Assembly: GCA_014208095.1 (NCBI GenBank)
Contig: JACHMT010000004.1
Location: 434,001 to 498,000, forward strand
DNA length: 64,000 bases
Direction: 5' to 3'
From: Actinospineispora eucalypti
Lineage (GTDB): Bacteria > Actinomycetota > Actinomycetes > Mycobacteriales > Pseudonocardiaceae
The notes below the pieces were generated by a model, which had not been told where the DNA came from, made no database searches, and saw only the letters and a list, made by a program, of their open reading frames with translations. Positions 23,903-33,733 of this stretch are shown here, one piece after another. Every line of letters starts with the position of its first letter. Position 1 is the first letter of the stretch. The position numbers were made by a program, and so were the translations under genes.

Positions 23903-24794
23903 CGCCGCCCCCGCTCAGCACCTTGCGCAGGAACTCGACGCTGGTATGCACGTCGCATACCGGGCCGATACCGGTCGGTTCCTCGGTGAGGATGGTGTCC
24001 TGCTCGAGCACGTACCAGCCGGCGTAGCCGTGCGCGCGCAGGTGCCCGACGATCGCCGGGGTGTCCACGTCGCCGGTGCCCAGCGGCCGGTACATGCCGG
24101 CCCGCACCGCTTCGGTGTAGCCGCGCCGGCCGTCCCGCACCTGCCGGGCGAGGCCGAGGTCGACGTCCTTGAGGTGGGTGTGTGCGATGCGCTCCGGGGC
24201 CTGCCGGGTCAGCTCGGCCGGGTCGGTGCCGCCGATCAACAGGTGGCCGGTGTCCAGGCAGAGGCGCACGGCCGACCCGTCGAGCACGCGCCGCACGTCG
24301 GCGCCGGTCTCCACCATGGTGCCCACGTGCGGATGCAGCACCGCCGCGACGCCGTGGCGGGCGGCCAGGTCGGTGATCCGGTCGAGGTTGGTGAGCAGCG
24401 TGCGCCAGCCGGACTCGTCCAGCTCGGGCCGCGAGTCGTAACCGTGCTGGCCGGTCACGGCGGACAGCACCAGGGTGCCGGCGTGCGCGGCCGCGTAACC
24501 GGCCAGGAGCCGCTCCACCTCCGGCAGCGGGTCGTGCTCGGGCCGGTGCAGCAGCAGCGGGGTGAACCCGCCGACCGCCGTCAGGTGGTGGCGTGCCAGC
24601 ACGGCCGCCATGCGGTCCGGTGCGTCGGGCAGGAAGCCGGCCGGCCCGAACTCGGTGGCGGCCAGGCCGACCTCGCCCATCTCGGCGAGCACCCGGTCCG
24701 GGCGCATCTGGTAGCCCCAGCCCGGGACCTCGCACACGCCCCAGGAGATCGGTGCGCCGGCGATCTTTGCGGCGGCTTCGGGTGGGTGGGTCAT
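23895..24794 (-). CDS. iolE: Inosose dehydratase / MocC-like TIM-barrel protein
   Basis: A 299-residue sugar phosphate isomerase/epimerase-fold protein that starts with the IolE/MocC hallmark APISWGVCEVPGWG. Metal-site stretches are LHPHVGTMVE, LCLDTGHL, HTHLKDVD and VLEQDT. IolE removes water from 2-keto-myo-inositol to give the dione that IolD cleaves; MocC is its rhizopine counterpart. As this operon otherwise holds derivative-specific genes and the main iol operon has no iolE, this copy probably supplies that step for both. It overlaps neighbours on both sides (ATGA upstream). Confidence 0.88.
   Translation of the reverse strand: MTHPPEAAAKIAGAPISWGVCEVPGWGYQMRPDRVLAEMGEVGLAATEFGPAGFLPDAPDRMAAVLARHHLTAVGGFTPLLLHRPEHDPLPEVERLLAGYAAAHAGTLVLSAVTGQHGYDSRPELDESGWRTLLTNLDRITDLAARHGVAAVLHPHVGTMVETGADVRRVLDGSAVRLCLDTGHLLIGGTDPAELTRQAPERIAHTHLKDVDLGLARQVRDGRRGYTEAVRAGMYRPLGTGDVDTPAIVGHLRAHGYAGWYVLEQDTILTEEPTGIGPVCDVHTSVEFLRKVLSGGGDG
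23944..23971. repeat. 11-bp-phased hexamer array in the iolE-like gene
   Basis: GTATGC (23944), GCATAC (23955) and CGATAC (23966) at exact 11-bp steps. The first two also form an inverted repeat GGTATGC / GCATACC. Confidence 0.6.
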
Positions 24795-25840
24795 CGAGTC
24801 ACCTCCGTGATCCGTACAGGTCGGTGTTCGGCGGCGGAGCGGGCGGCGGCCTCGGCGATCCAGCCGGCGGCCAGCGCGTCGGCCACCGTGCACGGCGACG
24901 GGCGCCGGCCGGCCACCAGCTCGGTGAACGCGGCCAGCTCGGCGCGGAACGCGCCGGCCAGGCGGTCCATGAAGAAGCGGTGCGGGGTGCCGCCGGGGAA
25001 GGTCACGCCGGGCTCGACCGAACGCAGCGGCAGGCCGGCGTCCAGGCCGACGGCGATGCTGTCCCGCGAGCCGTGCAGCTCGAGGCGCACGTCGTAGCCG
25101 CGCGGGTTGAACCGGCTGTTGGAGACCAGCGCCAGCGTGCCGTCGTCCAGGGTGAGCGTGGTCGCGGCGGTGTCCACGTCGCCGTACCGGCCGAAGTTCA
25201 CTGCCTCCCTCGAGCCGGCTTCCGGGTCGGCCGCCGAGCCGGCCTCCGCGTCGGCCCGGTTGCCCCCGGTGGCGTAGACCTCGACCACCTCGCGCCCGGT
25301 GACCCAGCGGATCGCGTCGAAGTCGTGCACCGAGCAGTCCCGGAAGATCCCGCCGGAGACCCGGAGATAGTCCGGCGGCGGCGGGGCGGGGTCCAGGGTG
25401 GTCGCCCGGACGGTGTGCAGCCACCCCAGCTCGCCGCTGTATACAGCTTGTCTCGCGGCGGTGTACCCGGCGTCGAACCGGCGTGGGTAGCCGATCTGCA
25501 CCCGCTCGTCCCGGCCCGCGATGCGCTCGGCCAGCCGGACCGCGTCGGCGATGTCGCCGGCGATCGGCTTCTCGCAGAACACCGGCAGCCCGGCGTCCAC
25601 GGCGGCCAGCAGCAGCTCCGGGTGGGCGTTGGTGGCGGCGGCGATCAGCACGCCGTCCACCCCGGAGGCGAGCAGCTTCGCCGGCGACTCGGCCGCCTCC
25701 GCGCCCACCTCGGCGGCGATCCGCGCGGTGGTATCGGCCACCGCGTCGGTGACCACCAGCGATTCGACCTCGTCCAGCCCGGCCAGCGTGCGCGCGTGGA
25801 ACGCGCCGATCCGGCCCAAGCCGATCAGACCTAGCCGCAT
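24791..25840 (-). CDS. iolG: Inositol 2-dehydrogenase-type Gfo/Idh/MocA protein
   Basis: A 349-residue dehydrogenase: LGLIGLGRIGAFHARTLAG Rossmann start, VFCEKPIAGD catalytic Lys motif and GGIFRDCSVHDFDAIRW with the Asp and His that position the cyclitol in IolG. It would oxidise myo- or scyllo-inositol (or a derivative) to the ketone. A short repeat-like insert ADAEAGSAADPEAGS lies in the C-terminal half. ATG 25840 overlaps the stop of the upstream gene by 10 bp. Confidence 0.87.
   Translation of the reverse strand: MRLGLIGLGRIGAFHARTLAGLDEVESLVVTDAVADTTARIAAEVGAEAAESPAKLLASGVDGVLIAAATNAHPELLLAAVDAGLPVFCEKPIAGDIADAVRLAERIAGRDERVQIGYPRRFDAGYTAARQAVYSGELGWLHTVRATTLDPAPPPPDYLRVSGGIFRDCSVHDFDAIRWVTGREVVEVYATGGNRADAEAGSAADPEAGSREAVNFGRYGDVDTAATTLTLDDGTLALVSNSRFNPRGYDVRLELHGSRDSIAVGLDAGLPLRSVEPGVTFPGGTPHRFFMDRLAGAFRAELAAFTELVAGRRPSPCTVADALAAGWIAEAAARSAAEHRPVRITEVTR
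25439..25466. repeat. 11-bp-phased hexamer array in the iolG-like gene
   Basis: GTATAC (25439), GTCTCG (25450) and GTGTAC (25461) lie at 11-bp steps; the outer two are strong matches 22 bp apart. Confidence 0.5.
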
Positions 25841-26883
25841 GAGGGCTCCTCTTCGCTGTGTGTGGGTTCGCTCCGCGTGCTGGGCCGGAGGGGGAAGCCG
25901 GCGGCCCGGTAGACGGTGTCGATCAGTTCCGCGTTGGCGACCGCGTCGTCCAGCGCGTCGGCGATGGCGTCGCCCGCCGGGTGGCGGAGCAGCTCGGCGA
26001 ACGCCTCCAGCTGGTAGGTGTAGGAGGCGCGGGTGCCCAGCCGTTCAATGCGCTCGGCGCCGCCGGTGGTGACCGCGATCGTGTCGTCGCGCTGCGGCGA
26101 GACGAAGTGGCGGGCCTCGGCCTCGCCCCGCTCGCCGATCACCCGCAGGGTGGTGCGCCGGCCGTTGTTCATGGAGCAGTGGACCAGGCCGGTGGCGCCG
26201 CTCGGAAAGGCCAGCTCGACGGTCATCGTCTCGTCGACGCCGGGGTTGTCGGCGTGCTCGACCCCGACCGCGCGGATGAGGGCCGGCTCGCCGCCGGCCA
26301 CCTCGCGCCCCAGTACCCGGCTGGCATGCAGTCCGTAGCAGCCGAGGTCCATGAGCGCGCCGCCGGCCAGCTGGAACGACCAGCGCGGGTCGACGGGCTT
26401 GGGCGGCGGCATGGTGAAGTGCGCCTCGACGTGCCGGACCGGGCCGAGCTCGGTGCGGGCCAGCTCCACCATGCGCCGCATCACCGGGTGGTGCCGGTAG
26501 TGGAACGCCTCGACCACCACCACGCCCTCAGCGCGGGCGGCGTCGGCGACGACGTGCGCCTCGGCGGCGTTGCTGGCGAACGGCTTCTCCGAGAGCACGT
26601 GCTTGCCGGCCCGGATGGCGGCCAGGTTCCACGGGCCGTGCATACCGTTTGCCAAGGGGTTGTATACAGCCTGTACTTCGGGGTCGGCGCACACCGCCGC
26701 GTAATCGTCCAGCACCCGCTCGACCCCGTGCTGACCGGCGAACTCCGCCGCCCTGGCCCGGGACCGGGCGGCCACCGCGACCAGCCGGTCACCGGTGATC
26801 CGCGCCGGGGCGACCACGGCCGCCGCGCTGATCCGGGCCGCGCCGAGCAGGCCGATCCGCAGTGGTTCCCCCGCCGATGCCAT
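25831..26883 (-). CDS. Gfo/Idh/MocA family dehydrogenase
   Basis: A 350-residue protein and first gene of the minus-strand operon. Rossmann start RIGLLGAARISAAAVVAPA, then LSEKPFASNAAEAH with the catalytic Lys, then GGALMDLGCYGLHASRVLG. The GAARI form is common in the glucose-fructose-oxidoreductase/trans-dihydrodiol-dehydrogenase branch, so it may act on a different position or on a different derivative than IolG. ATG 26883 faces the LacI gene across a perfect operator palindrome. Confidence 0.9.
   Translation of the reverse strand: MASAGEPLRIGLLGAARISAAAVVAPARITGDRLVAVAARSRARAAEFAGQHGVERVLDDYAAVCADPEVQAVYNPLANGMHGPWNLAAIRAGKHVLSEKPFASNAAEAHVVADAARAEGVVVVEAFHYRHHPVMRRMVELARTELGPVRHVEAHFTMPPPKPVDPRWSFQLAGGALMDLGCYGLHASRVLGREVAGGEPALIRAVGVEHADNPGVDETMTVELAFPSGATGLVHCSMNNGRRTTLRVIGERGEAEARHFVSPQRDDTIAVTTGGAERIERLGTRASYTYQLEAFAELLRHPAGDAIADALDDAVANAELIDTVYRAAGFPLRPSTRSEPTHSEEEPSCG
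26640..26678. repeat. 11-bp-phased hexamer array, four positions
   Basis: GCATAC (26640), GCCAAG (26651, weak), GTATAC (26662) and GTACTT (26673) at exact 11-bp steps inside the dehydrogenase gene. Confidence 0.55.
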
Positions 26884-26920
26884 CCGCCTGACCTCCGTTG
26901 GTCGTCCCTTCAGAGCTGCT

Positions 26921-26934
26921 TTAAAGCGCTTTAA
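26921..26934. promoter_or_regulatory. LacI-type operator
   Basis: TTAAAGCGCTTTAA is a perfect 14-bp palindrome with a central CG-containing core, typical for LacI-family repressors. It lies between the divergent LacI gene and the dehydrogenase operon, 38 bases before the operon ATG. Confidence 0.8.
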
Positions 26935-26987
26935 GACTGCTAGTACTATCCCGAGAACCAGCGGTACGTGTCAATGGGCCGAACGGG

Positions 26988-28025
26988 GTGCCAGTGGGGA
27001 ACGGCAGGCGGGTGCGCCTGGAAGACGTGGCCGAGGCGGTCGGGCTGTCCCCCGCCTCGGTCTCCCTGGTGCTGCGCGGGGCTCCCGGGCCGAGCGCCGC
27101 GACCAGGGAGAAGGTGCTCGAGGCCGCGACCCGGCTGGGATACCGGCCGGACCGGACGGCCAGCCTGCTGGCCCGGCGGCGCAGCCGGCTGATCGGCGTA
27201 TTGATGGACGTGCGCAGCACCTTCCACGCGCAGCTGGTCGAGGACCTGCACGACACCGTGGAAAAGCATGGATACGACCTGGTGCTGGCCACGATCACCC
27301 GCAGCCGGGGCGAACGGCGCGCGGTGGAGACGCTGCTCGACTCCCGCTGTGAGGCGCTGGTGCTGCTCGGCCCGGACGCGCGGGACGAGGAGCTGGCCGC
27401 ACTGGACCGGCAGCTGCCGGTGGTCGCGGTGAGCCGGCGCGTCGGCACGGACCCGCCGGGGCTGGACGTGGTGCGGGTGGCCGACGACGCCGGTGTGGGC
27501 GAGGCGGTCGCCCACCTCACCGGGCTGGGCCACCGGGACATCGCGTACCTGGACGCCGGTCCCGGCGCGATCCCCAGCGAGCGCCGGCGAGGTTATCAGC
27601 GGGCCATGCGGGCCGCCGGCCTGGCCGACCGGGAGCGCCTGTTGCGCGGCGGCTACGACGAGTCGACCGGCATGCGGGCCGCCCGCGAGCTGCTCGAATC
27701 GGGCGACGAGCTGCCCACCGCGATCGTCGCGTTCAACGACCGCTCGGCGGTGGGCCTGCTCGATGTGTTCAGCCGTTCCGGGGTGGACGTGCCCGGGCGG
27801 GTGTCCGTGGTGGGCTACGACGACGACCAGCTGGCCCGGCTCGCGCACGTCGGGCTGACCTCGGTCGGCCAGGACACCCGCCGGTTGACCGAACACGCGG
27901 TGGCCGCCGTGGTGGAGCGGCTGGACGGCGGCCGGACCACGCACCGCGAGGTCGTGCTCCCGCCCTACCTGGCGGTCCGTGCCACCACCGGGCCGCCACG
28001 ATCCGCCGGTAAGCCGGTTGGGTGA
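26988..28025 (+). CDS. LacI family transcriptional regulator
   Basis: A 345-residue repressor. N-terminal HTH and hinge: VRLEDVAEAVGLSPASVSLV, later RLGYRPDRTASLLA. The C-terminal periplasmic-binding-like domain has IGVLMDVRSTFHAQLVEDL and PTAIVAFNDRSAVGLLDVF. It is divergent from the cyclitol operon with an operator in between, so it likely represses both itself and that operon until a cyclitol or derivative binds. GTG 26988 is the start that places the HTH at residue 10. Confidence 0.9.
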   Translation: MPVGNGRRVRLEDVAEAVGLSPASVSLVLRGAPGPSAATREKVLEAATRLGYRPDRTASLLARRRSRLIGVLMDVRSTFHAQLVEDLHDTVEKHGYDLVLATITRSRGERRAVETLLDSRCEALVLLGPDARDEELAALDRQLPVVAVSRRVGTDPPGLDVVRVADDAGVGEAVAHLTGLGHRDIAYLDAGPGAIPSERRRGYQRAMRAAGLADRERLLRGGYDESTGMRAARELLESGDELPTAIVAFNDRSAVGLLDVFSRSGVDVPGRVSVVGYDDDQLARLAHVGLTSVGQDTRRLTEHAVAAVVERLDGGRTTHREVVLPPYLAVRATTGPPRSAGKPVG

Positions 28026-28127
28026 CAGCCAGTCGGACGCTCTTCTCAGCTTGCGGCGACCACCAGGGCTAACGTGGCGGGCCTGCCCCGGACGAAGGAC
28101 TTGCCGGCCCCGAGTCGGCCTGATGAA

Positions 28128-28174
28128 GCGTGGTTGCGCGCGTCATTCGGGGGAGTGGGCGCGCGCAACCACGC
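28128..28174. terminator. Bidirectional hairpin terminator between LacI and the inositol operon
   Basis: A perfect 15-bp stem, GCGTGGTTGCGCGCG (28128) with CGCGCGCAACCACGC (28160), 17-base loop, lying between the LacI stop and the convergent dehydrogenase stop at 28177. Confidence 0.75.
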
Positions 28175-28176
28175 CA

Positions 28177-29235
28177 TCAGGGTCGATAGAGCGAAGGCCG
28201 GTCGACCAGCGTGACCGGGACCCGCCCGCCGTCGTGCAGGGAGACCAGGGCGGCGTCGATGCACGCGGCGGCCGCGTAGCCGTCCCAGGCATCCGGGCCG
28301 GTGGGCTCCTCGCCCCCGGCCACCGAGGCCAGCCAGGACCGGAACTCGATGTCGAACGCGGCGGCGAACCGCTCCGGCCAGTCGGTCGGCACCCCCAGGG
28401 CCACCGTCCCGGCCGAGCGGACCACCACGCCGGCCGACTCGGACAGCGCGGCCACGCCGTCCTCGCAGACCACCTCGCCCCGGATGTCGTAGCCGTACCG
28501 CGCGTTGGCCAGCACCTCCACGTCCACCAGTACCCCGTTCGCCAGCTCCAGCACCAGCACCAGCGGGTCGGGGAAGCCGTCCTTGGCGCGCGAGTTGCGC
28601 CTCGGGGTGTACGCGGTGATCGCCGCGATCTCGTCGGCGAACATCCAGCGGATGAGGTCGAACTCGTGCACCGCGCTGTCGGTGACCACCATGTCGCCGG
28701 TGAAGTGCGCGGGCAGCGCCGGGTTGCGGTGCGCCGCGTGCATCAGCAGCGGCGCGCCCAGCGAGCCCCCGTGCACGGCGGCGCGCAGCGCCAGGTAGGC
28801 GGGGTCGTAGCGGCGCATGAACCCGACCTGGACGTAGCGGCGCCCGGCCGCCACCTCCGCTTCCAAGATCGTTATACAATCTGTGGACGAGCTGGCCAGC
28901 GGTTTCTCGCAGAACACCGGCTTGCCGGCGGCGATGCAGCCGAGCACGTAGTCCCGGTGCGTGCTGCCCCACGAGGTGACCACCACCGCGTCCACTTCCG
29001 GCGACTCGATCAGCTCGGCGCCGGTCGCCGGCACCGAGGCGCCCGGGGCCAGCGAGTCGGCCACCGCGCGCGCCCGGTCCAGGTCCACGTCGGTGACCGA
29101 GGTGATCCGTGCGCCGGGCACCGCCGTGGTCAGCCGCCGGATGTGCTCCGCGCCGATCACGCCGGTGCCGATCACGCCGATGTTGGTCACGCCGGTGTCG
29201 GTTACGCCGGTGTTGGTCACGCCGGTGTTGGTCAC
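28177..29235 (-). CDS. iolG: Inositol 2-dehydrogenase (Gfo/Idh/MocA)
   Basis: A 352-residue dehydrogenase and last gene of the main iol operon. It has NIGVIGTGVIGAEHIRRL, VFCEKPLASS and the IolG-type stretch MVVTDSAVHEFDLIRWMF, followed by YGYDIRGEVVCEDG, all matching inositol 2-dehydrogenases. It starts the pathway by oxidising myo-inositol with NAD to 2-keto-myo-inositol. The coupled GTG start at 29235 (GTGA overlap with the ATPase stop) places three VT[ND]TG repeats before the real Rossmann strand; downstream GTG codons in the repeats are alternative starts. Confidence 0.9.
   Translation of the reverse strand: MTNTGVTNTGVTDTGVTNIGVIGTGVIGAEHIRRLTTAVPGARITSVTDVDLDRARAVADSLAPGASVPATGAELIESPEVDAVVVTSWGSTHRDYVLGCIAAGKPVFCEKPLASSSTDCITILEAEVAAGRRYVQVGFMRRYDPAYLALRAAVHGGSLGAPLLMHAAHRNPALPAHFTGDMVVTDSAVHEFDLIRWMFADEIAAITAYTPRRNSRAKDGFPDPLVLVLELANGVLVDVEVLANARYGYDIRGEVVCEDGVAALSESAGVVVRSAGTVALGVPTDWPERFAAAFDIEFRSWLASVAGGEEPTGPDAWDGYAAAACIDAALVSLHDGGRVPVTLVDRPSLYRP
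29161..29235 (-). repeat. 15-bp tandem repeats at the start of the iolG gene
   Basis: Five 15-bp units (GCCGGTGTTGGTCAC and variants) at 29161, 29176, 29191, 29206 and 29221 encode VTNTG repeats that grade into the nucleotide-binding VIGTGVIG motif. Several units contain an in-frame GTG. Confidence 0.9.
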
Positions 29236-30050
29236 GAGCCGCGCAGCTCGTGGGTGAGTTCCGCGAGCTCCTGGCCGCCGGCCATCTCGGTGGTGAGCTC
29301 CTGCAGGCTCACCTCGTCGCGGCGTTTGTCCAGTACGCAGCGGCCCAGTTTCAGGATCACGAAATGGTCCCCGACCAGGTAGGCGTGGTGCGGGTTGTGG
29401 GTGATGAAGACGACGCCGAGCCCCTGGTCGCGGGCGGCGGCGGTGTACTTGAGCACCACGCCGGACTGCTTCACGCCGAGCGCGGCGGTCGGCTCGTCCA
29501 GGATCAGCACCCGCGCGCCGAAGTACACCGCCCGCGCGATCGCCACGCACTGCCGCTGCCCTCCGGACAGCGTGCCGATCGGCTGGTTGATGTCCTTGAC
29601 GTGGATGCCCATCTTCTTCAGCTCGGTGTCCGCGATCTCCCGCATCCCGTTGATGTCCATCGGGGCGAGCGGGTAGTTGCCTCGGCGGAGCTCCGAGCCC
29701 AGGAAGAAGTTCCGCCAGACCTCCATCAGGGAGACCACCGCCAGGTCCTGGTACACGGTGGCGATGCCCCGGTCCAGCGCCTCGCGCGGCGAGGAGAACC
29801 GGGTATCCACCCCGTCCACACGAAGTACACCCTCGGTATGCGGGTGCAGGCCGGCAATGATCTTGATCAGCGTGGACTTGCCGGCACCGTTGTCGCCGAG
29901 CACGCACGCCACCTCGCCGGCGCGCACGGTCAGGTCCACGCCCTCCAGCGCGCGGATCGCCCCGTACGCCTTGCCGACGCCCTCCATCCGCACCAGAGGT
30001 TCACCGCGCTTCAGGTCCTTCGCCGCATGGGCCGCGATCGTGTCGGTCAT
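29232..30050 (-). CDS. ABC transporter ATP-binding protein (CUT2-like, single domain)
   Basis: A 272-residue ATPase: Walker A LGDNGAGKSTLIK, signature LSGGQRQCVAIARA, Walker B VLILDEPTAALG and switch His in FITHNPHHAYLVG. Unlike RbsA it has one nucleotide domain, as in FrcA-type sugar importers. It energises uptake through the permease at 30061-31113. The ATG (30050) is 10 bases after the permease stop. Confidence 0.92.
   Translation of the reverse strand: MTDTIAAHAAKDLKRGEPLVRMEGVGKAYGAIRALEGVDLTVRAGEVACVLGDNGAGKSTLIKIIAGLHPHTEGVLRVDGVDTRFSSPREALDRGIATVYQDLAVVSLMEVWRNFFLGSELRRGNYPLAPMDINGMREIADTELKKMGIHVKDINQPIGTLSGGQRQCVAIARAVYFGARVLILDEPTAALGVKQSGVVLKYTAAARDQGLGVVFITHNPHHAYLVGDHFVILKLGRCVLDKRRDEVSLQELTTEMAGGQELAELTHELRGS
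29803..29841. repeat. 11-bp-phased hexamer array, four positions
   Basis: GTATCC (29803), GTCCAC (29814), GTACAC (29825) and GTATGC (29836) at exact 11-bp steps inside the ATPase gene. Confidence 0.65.
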
Positions 30051-30060
30051 ACCGGCGTCC

Positions 30061-31113
30061 TCATTTCCTGGTCGACGCGTAGTTCTTGACGTACAGGTTG
30101 ACCAGCACGGCGAGCAGCAGCATCGCGCCGAGGAAGGCCCGGAACCAGTTCGGGTCCCAGCCGGCGTACACGATGCCCTGCGTGGTCATGCCGAAGATGA
30201 ACGCGCCCAGTGCGGACCCGATCGCCGAGCCGTACCCGCCGGTGAGCAGGCAGCCACCCACCACCGCCGCGATGATGTAGATGAACTCGTTGCCCACCCC
30301 GGTGCCGGACTGCACCACGCTGAGCTGGAACAGCTGGTGCTGGCCGAAGAACCAGGTGGTGAACCCGACGCCCATGAACAGGCCGATCTTGGTCGCGCGC
30401 ACCGGAACGCCGACCGCCCGCGCGCTGTCCGCGTTGCCGCCCACCGCGAAGATCCAGTTACCGGTCCGGGTGCGCAGCAGTATCCAGGTGGCAACCAACG
30501 TGAATACCAGCCACCACAGCACGCTGATGTTGACCGTCATGAAGCCCAGCGGGATCTCCGAGGCGAACACCGCCTTGGCCGAGGCGAACCCGTCCAGCTC
30601 GGACGGGTTGGACGTGGCGACCGTGCCGGTGATCAGCTTGGTCACCCCGAGGTTGAGGCCGGCCAGCACGAAGAACGTGCTCAGCGTGACCAGGAAGCTG
30701 GGTATCCCGGTGCGCATCCGCAGGTACCCGTTGACGAACCCGATGCCCAGGCTGACCGCCAGGCTGAGCACCACGCCGACCCAGGCGTTCAGGCTGAGCT
30801 GGTAGCTGATCATCGACGAGGCCAGCGCGGTGGTGGTCACCGCGACGCCGGTGGAAAGGTCGAACTCGCCGCCGATCATCAGCAGCGCCACCCCGACGGC
30901 GACGATGCCGATCGTGGAGCTCTGGTAGAGCACGGTGGCCAGCGCGGCCGTGGTGCGGAACGGCTCGGCGATGACGAAGAAGAACACGAAGATCGCCACC
31001 GCCGCGACCAGCGCGCCGACCTCCGGGCGGCCCAGCACCCGGGAGATCATCGATCGCTGCACCCTCACCGGCTCCACGGCCGGTGAGGGTGGTTTTGCCA
31101 CGTCCGTCGTCAT
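30061..31113 (-). CDS. ABC transporter permease (RbsC-like) of the inositol operon
   Basis: A 350-residue membrane protein with about nine hydrophobic segments, the CUT2 permease stretch LMIGGEFDLSTGVAVTTT and the C-terminal GGCLLTGGYGSAIGSALGAF. It pairs with the ATPase and the lipoprotein encoded on either side, making a second complete importer in this window, presumably for inositol. Confidence 0.92.
   Translation of the reverse strand: MTTDVAKPPSPAVEPVRVQRSMISRVLGRPEVGALVAAVAIFVFFFVIAEPFRTTAALATVLYQSSTIGIVAVGVALLMIGGEFDLSTGVAVTTTALASSMISYQLSLNAWVGVVLSLAVSLGIGFVNGYLRMRTGIPSFLVTLSTFFVLAGLNLGVTKLITGTVATSNPSELDGFASAKAVFASEIPLGFMTVNISVLWWLVFTLVATWILLRTRTGNWIFAVGGNADSARAVGVPVRATKIGLFMGVGFTTWFFGQHQLFQLSVVQSGTGVGNEFIYIIAAVVGGCLLTGGYGSAIGSALGAFIFGMTTQGIVYAGWDPNWFRAFLGAMLLLAVLVNLYVKNYASTRK
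30480..30507. repeat. 11-bp-phased hexamer array in the permease gene
   Basis: GTATCC (30480), GCAACC (30491) and GAATAC (30502) at 11-bp steps. A second array, GTATCC (30702), CGCATC (30713, weak) and GTACCC (30724), lies 222 bp further on in the same gene. Confidence 0.45.
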
Positions 31114-31119
31114 GCCGGC

Positions 31120-32103
31120 CTACCTGGTGTTCCGCGCGGCGTACTGGGCGATCTTGGTGATGTTGGTCTTGTCCACGTAGGACGGGCCGGTGAGCACCGA
31201 GCGGCCGCCGCCGATGTCGTTGCCGTTGGTGAGGTTCAGCCACAGCGAGGTGACCGCCATGTAGCCCTGCACGTACGGCTGCTGGTCCACGGAGAACTCG
31301 ATCGCGCCCGACTCGATCTGCTTGGCCACGTCGGTGTTCAGGTCGAACGTGGCGATCTTGGCCGACGACCCGGCGCCCTGCTTGGCCCCCTGCGCGGCCA
31401 GTGCGATCGGGGCGCCCAGGGTGACCACCCAGGTGATGGACGGGTCCTGCTGCAGCTTGGCCACGATGGTCGACTGCACGGCGGGCATGTTCTCCGAGTC
31501 CACGTACAGGATCTCGGTGTTCGGGAAGGTCTTCTTGACGCCGGCGCACCGGGCCTCCAGCGCCACGTGACCCTGTTCCTGGATCACGCAAACCGCCTTC
31601 CCACCGCCGCCGGAGGCGATCCGGCTGCCCACGGCCTGCCCGGCGACGTCCTCGTCCGAGCCGAAGTACATCTGCGCGTCGTATTTCTGCCAGTCCTGGT
31701 AGCCCGAGTTGAACGCCACCACCGGGATGCCGGCCTTGCGCGCGGCCTGGGCCACCGGGCCGACCGCGTCCGGCTTGGCCAGGGTCACCGCGATGCCGTT
31801 GACCTTGGAGTCGATCGCGTTCTGCACCAGGGTGGCCTGCTTGCCGGCCTCCGGGTCGGAGGAGTACTTCAGGTCCACGTTGAGCTGCTTGGCCGCCGCC
31901 TCGGCGCCGGACCGGATCTTGTCCCAGAAGGTGTCGCCCAGCTTCTCGTGCGTGATCATGGCGATGGTGAAGCGCTCGCCGGTGGCGGCCCCGCCGCCCT
32001 CGTTGCGGGCCCCGCCCTTGCTGCTGCACGCGGTGGTGATCGCCAGCGCCGCCGCGATGCCCACGACGGCGAGCGCGCGTCCCAGCTTGTGGGTACTCCT
32101 CAT
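31120..32103 (-). CDS. Sugar/inositol-binding lipoprotein of the ABC importer
   Basis: A 327-residue Peripla_BP_4 protein with a lipoprotein signal: MRSTHKLGRALAVVGIAAAL, then lipobox ITTAC. The mature domain starts RFTIAMITHEKLGDTFWDKI and contains GIPVVAFNSGYQDW. ATG 32103 is preceded by AAGGAG; the frame is open further upstream but only across the 26-bp gap and into mmsA. Context in the iol operon makes inositol the likely ligand, the role IatA or MocB plays elsewhere. Confidence 0.92.
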   Translation of the reverse strand: MRSTHKLGRALAVVGIAAALAITTACSSKGGARNEGGGAATGERFTIAMITHEKLGDTFWDKIRSGAEAAAKQLNVDLKYSSDPEAGKQATLVQNAIDSKVNGIAVTLAKPDAVGPVAQAARKAGIPVVAFNSGYQDWQKYDAQMYFGSDEDVAGQAVGSRIASGGGGKAVCVIQEQGHVALEARCAGVKKTFPNTEILYVDSENMPAVQSTIVAKLQQDPSITWVVTLGAPIALAAQGAKQGAGSSAKIATFDLNTDVAKQIESGAIEFSVDQQPYVQGYMAVTSLWLNLTNGNDIGGGRSVLTGPSYVDKTNITKIAQYAARNTR

Positions 32104-32129
32104 TGAGTGCTCCTTGTATACAGCGTGTA

Positions 32130-33719
<1,590 letters not shown>

Positions 33720-33733
33720 CGTGGCTCTCCCGG

